Positions 63,446-64,000 of a DNA stretch of 64,000 bases are shown in pieces. The position numbers and the translations under genes are program-made. Source of the stretch: Sphingomonas sp. Leaf412. Its GTDB lineage: Bacteria > Pseudomonadota > Alphaproteobacteria > Sphingomonadales > Sphingomonadaceae. The DNA is taken from NCBI RefSeq assembly GCF_001425405.1, contig NZ_LMQP01000002.1:422144-486143 (forward strand), given 5' to 3'. The notes under the pieces were generated by a model. It was not told where the DNA came from and ran no database searches. It saw only the letters and a program-made list of their open reading frames with translations. Every line of letters begins with the position of its first letter. Within the stretch, counting starts at the first letter, position 1.

Positions 63446-63700
63446 GCCGCACCAAGGTCGCCATCATCGGGTCGGGCAACATCGGCACCGACCTCATGAT
63501 CAAGGTCATTCGCCTCTCCGAGGTGCTCGAGGTCGCGGCCTTCGTGGGCATCGACCCGGAGTCGGACGGGCTGAAGCGCGCCGAACGGATGGGCGTCCCG
63601 GTCACCGCGGGGGGCATCGACGGTCTGGTCGCGATGCCGGGGTTCGGCGAGATCGCCATCGTCTTCGACGCGACGTCCGCCGCCGCTCATCTCCAGGCCG
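63442..63700 (+). pseudogene. Truncated acetaldehyde dehydrogenase (acylating)
   Basis: The frame opens with the MhpF-type NAD-binding motif [17 protein letters not shown] and runs through [18 protein letters not shown] at about residue 80. The relative is about 300 residues. After roughly 63690-63705 the sequence no longer fits, although the frame stays open to 63957. The enzyme converts acetaldehyde to acetyl-CoA in the meta pathway. A junction with unrelated DNA lies here. Confidence 0.75.
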
Positions 63701-63924
63701 ATCTCACGGCCCGTCGGCCTTTCCGATCCGGTGGCGCGGATGATCGTGCCGCCGTCGGCCAGAACGGACCTCGCGTCCGGCGCCCGGCCACGGTGCACCG
63801 CGGTGACCTCCGCCGGCTCGCAGAACAGCTGGGTCGTCCTCCGCGATGCCAGAAGCGGGTCGTCACCAAGGAGGAGGTACATCCCCGCATCGACCCGGTT
63901 GAGTGGTATGTCGGCGTTGAACAT
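63700..63924 (-). CDS. Unknown partial gene across the junction
   Basis: A minus-strand frame opens at 63924 behind AAGGACC and reads [20 protein letters not shown]..., ending or merging with the truncated dehydrogenase region near 63700. It looks like the N-terminal part of a gene cut by the same junction. I cannot identify the family. Confidence 0.35.
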
Positions 63925-64000
63925 TGGCCTGGTCCTTCGGATTGCGGAGAGCGGTGAATGCGGGATCCCTGATTTGAGCAGGGAAGCGGATGTCGACGGG

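Overview
The window comes from a high-GC alphaproteobacterium, most likely a sphingomonad. The first 15.4 kb carries the typical order addB-addA-trxA on one side and rpmH-rnpA-yidD-yidC-engB on the other, with sphingomonad-style intergenic palindromes. From about 15.45 kb to the right edge the sequence is accessory.

1-15.45 kb, chromosomal core: addB, addA, trxA, an alkyl/aryl-sulfatase, dapE, a cupin, a glutathione S-transferase, engB, yidC, yidD, rnpA, rpmH, a PGPGW-type membrane protein, and the 5' third of comM (yifB). comM is cut in mid-gene and followed by a large serine recombinase. This looks like the left end of an integrated island. The other half of comM is not in the window, so the island is longer than about 48.5 kb or has been rearranged.

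15.5-21 kb: serine recombinase, a two-gene operon (histidine-kinase-like ATPase and a TM0106-like RecB/DnaQ-type nuclease), a small XRE regulator and an unknown gene. 21.2-36.7 kb: a large candidate defence region. It holds a solo HicA-like protein, a ParB/DndB-like protein, a PD-(D/E)XK protein, and a minus-strand operon of Hsp90/histidine-kinase double ATPase, REC-like protein and 755-aa nuclease-like protein. Facing it is a plus-strand pair (86-aa protein and a MORC/MutL-type GHKL ATPase), which converges without a gap on a DNA methyltransferase and its HTH regulator. I read this as a restriction-modification-like system built on two GHKL ATPases and a phosphorelay-like pair.

36.9-40.7 kb: degenerate ATPase, unknown proteins, an AlpA-like regulator and a frameshifted gene. 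Several of these look like distant paralogues of genes at 18.8-20.8 kb. 41.1-47.2 kb: four overlapping genes, three of them tyrosine-recombinase-like, resembling Tn554 / Gamma-Mobile-Trio integration modules. This is a second integration system inside the serine-recombinase island.

47.2-62.1 kb: mostly unknown genes, plus a retron-like locus (HEPN-like gene, phosphoribosyltransferase-winged-helix protein, a structured non-coding stretch, retron-type reverse transcriptase), a DUF3800 protein, a GNAT acetyltransferase, an XRE regulator and a DUF2971 protein. 62.1-64 kb: broken remains of an aromatic meta-cleavage pathway (SMP-30 fragment, intact 2-oxopent-4-enoate hydratase, truncated acetaldehyde dehydrogenase).

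I saw no rRNA, tRNA or CRISPR array. All family assignments are by eye from motifs and gene order; none was checked against a database.
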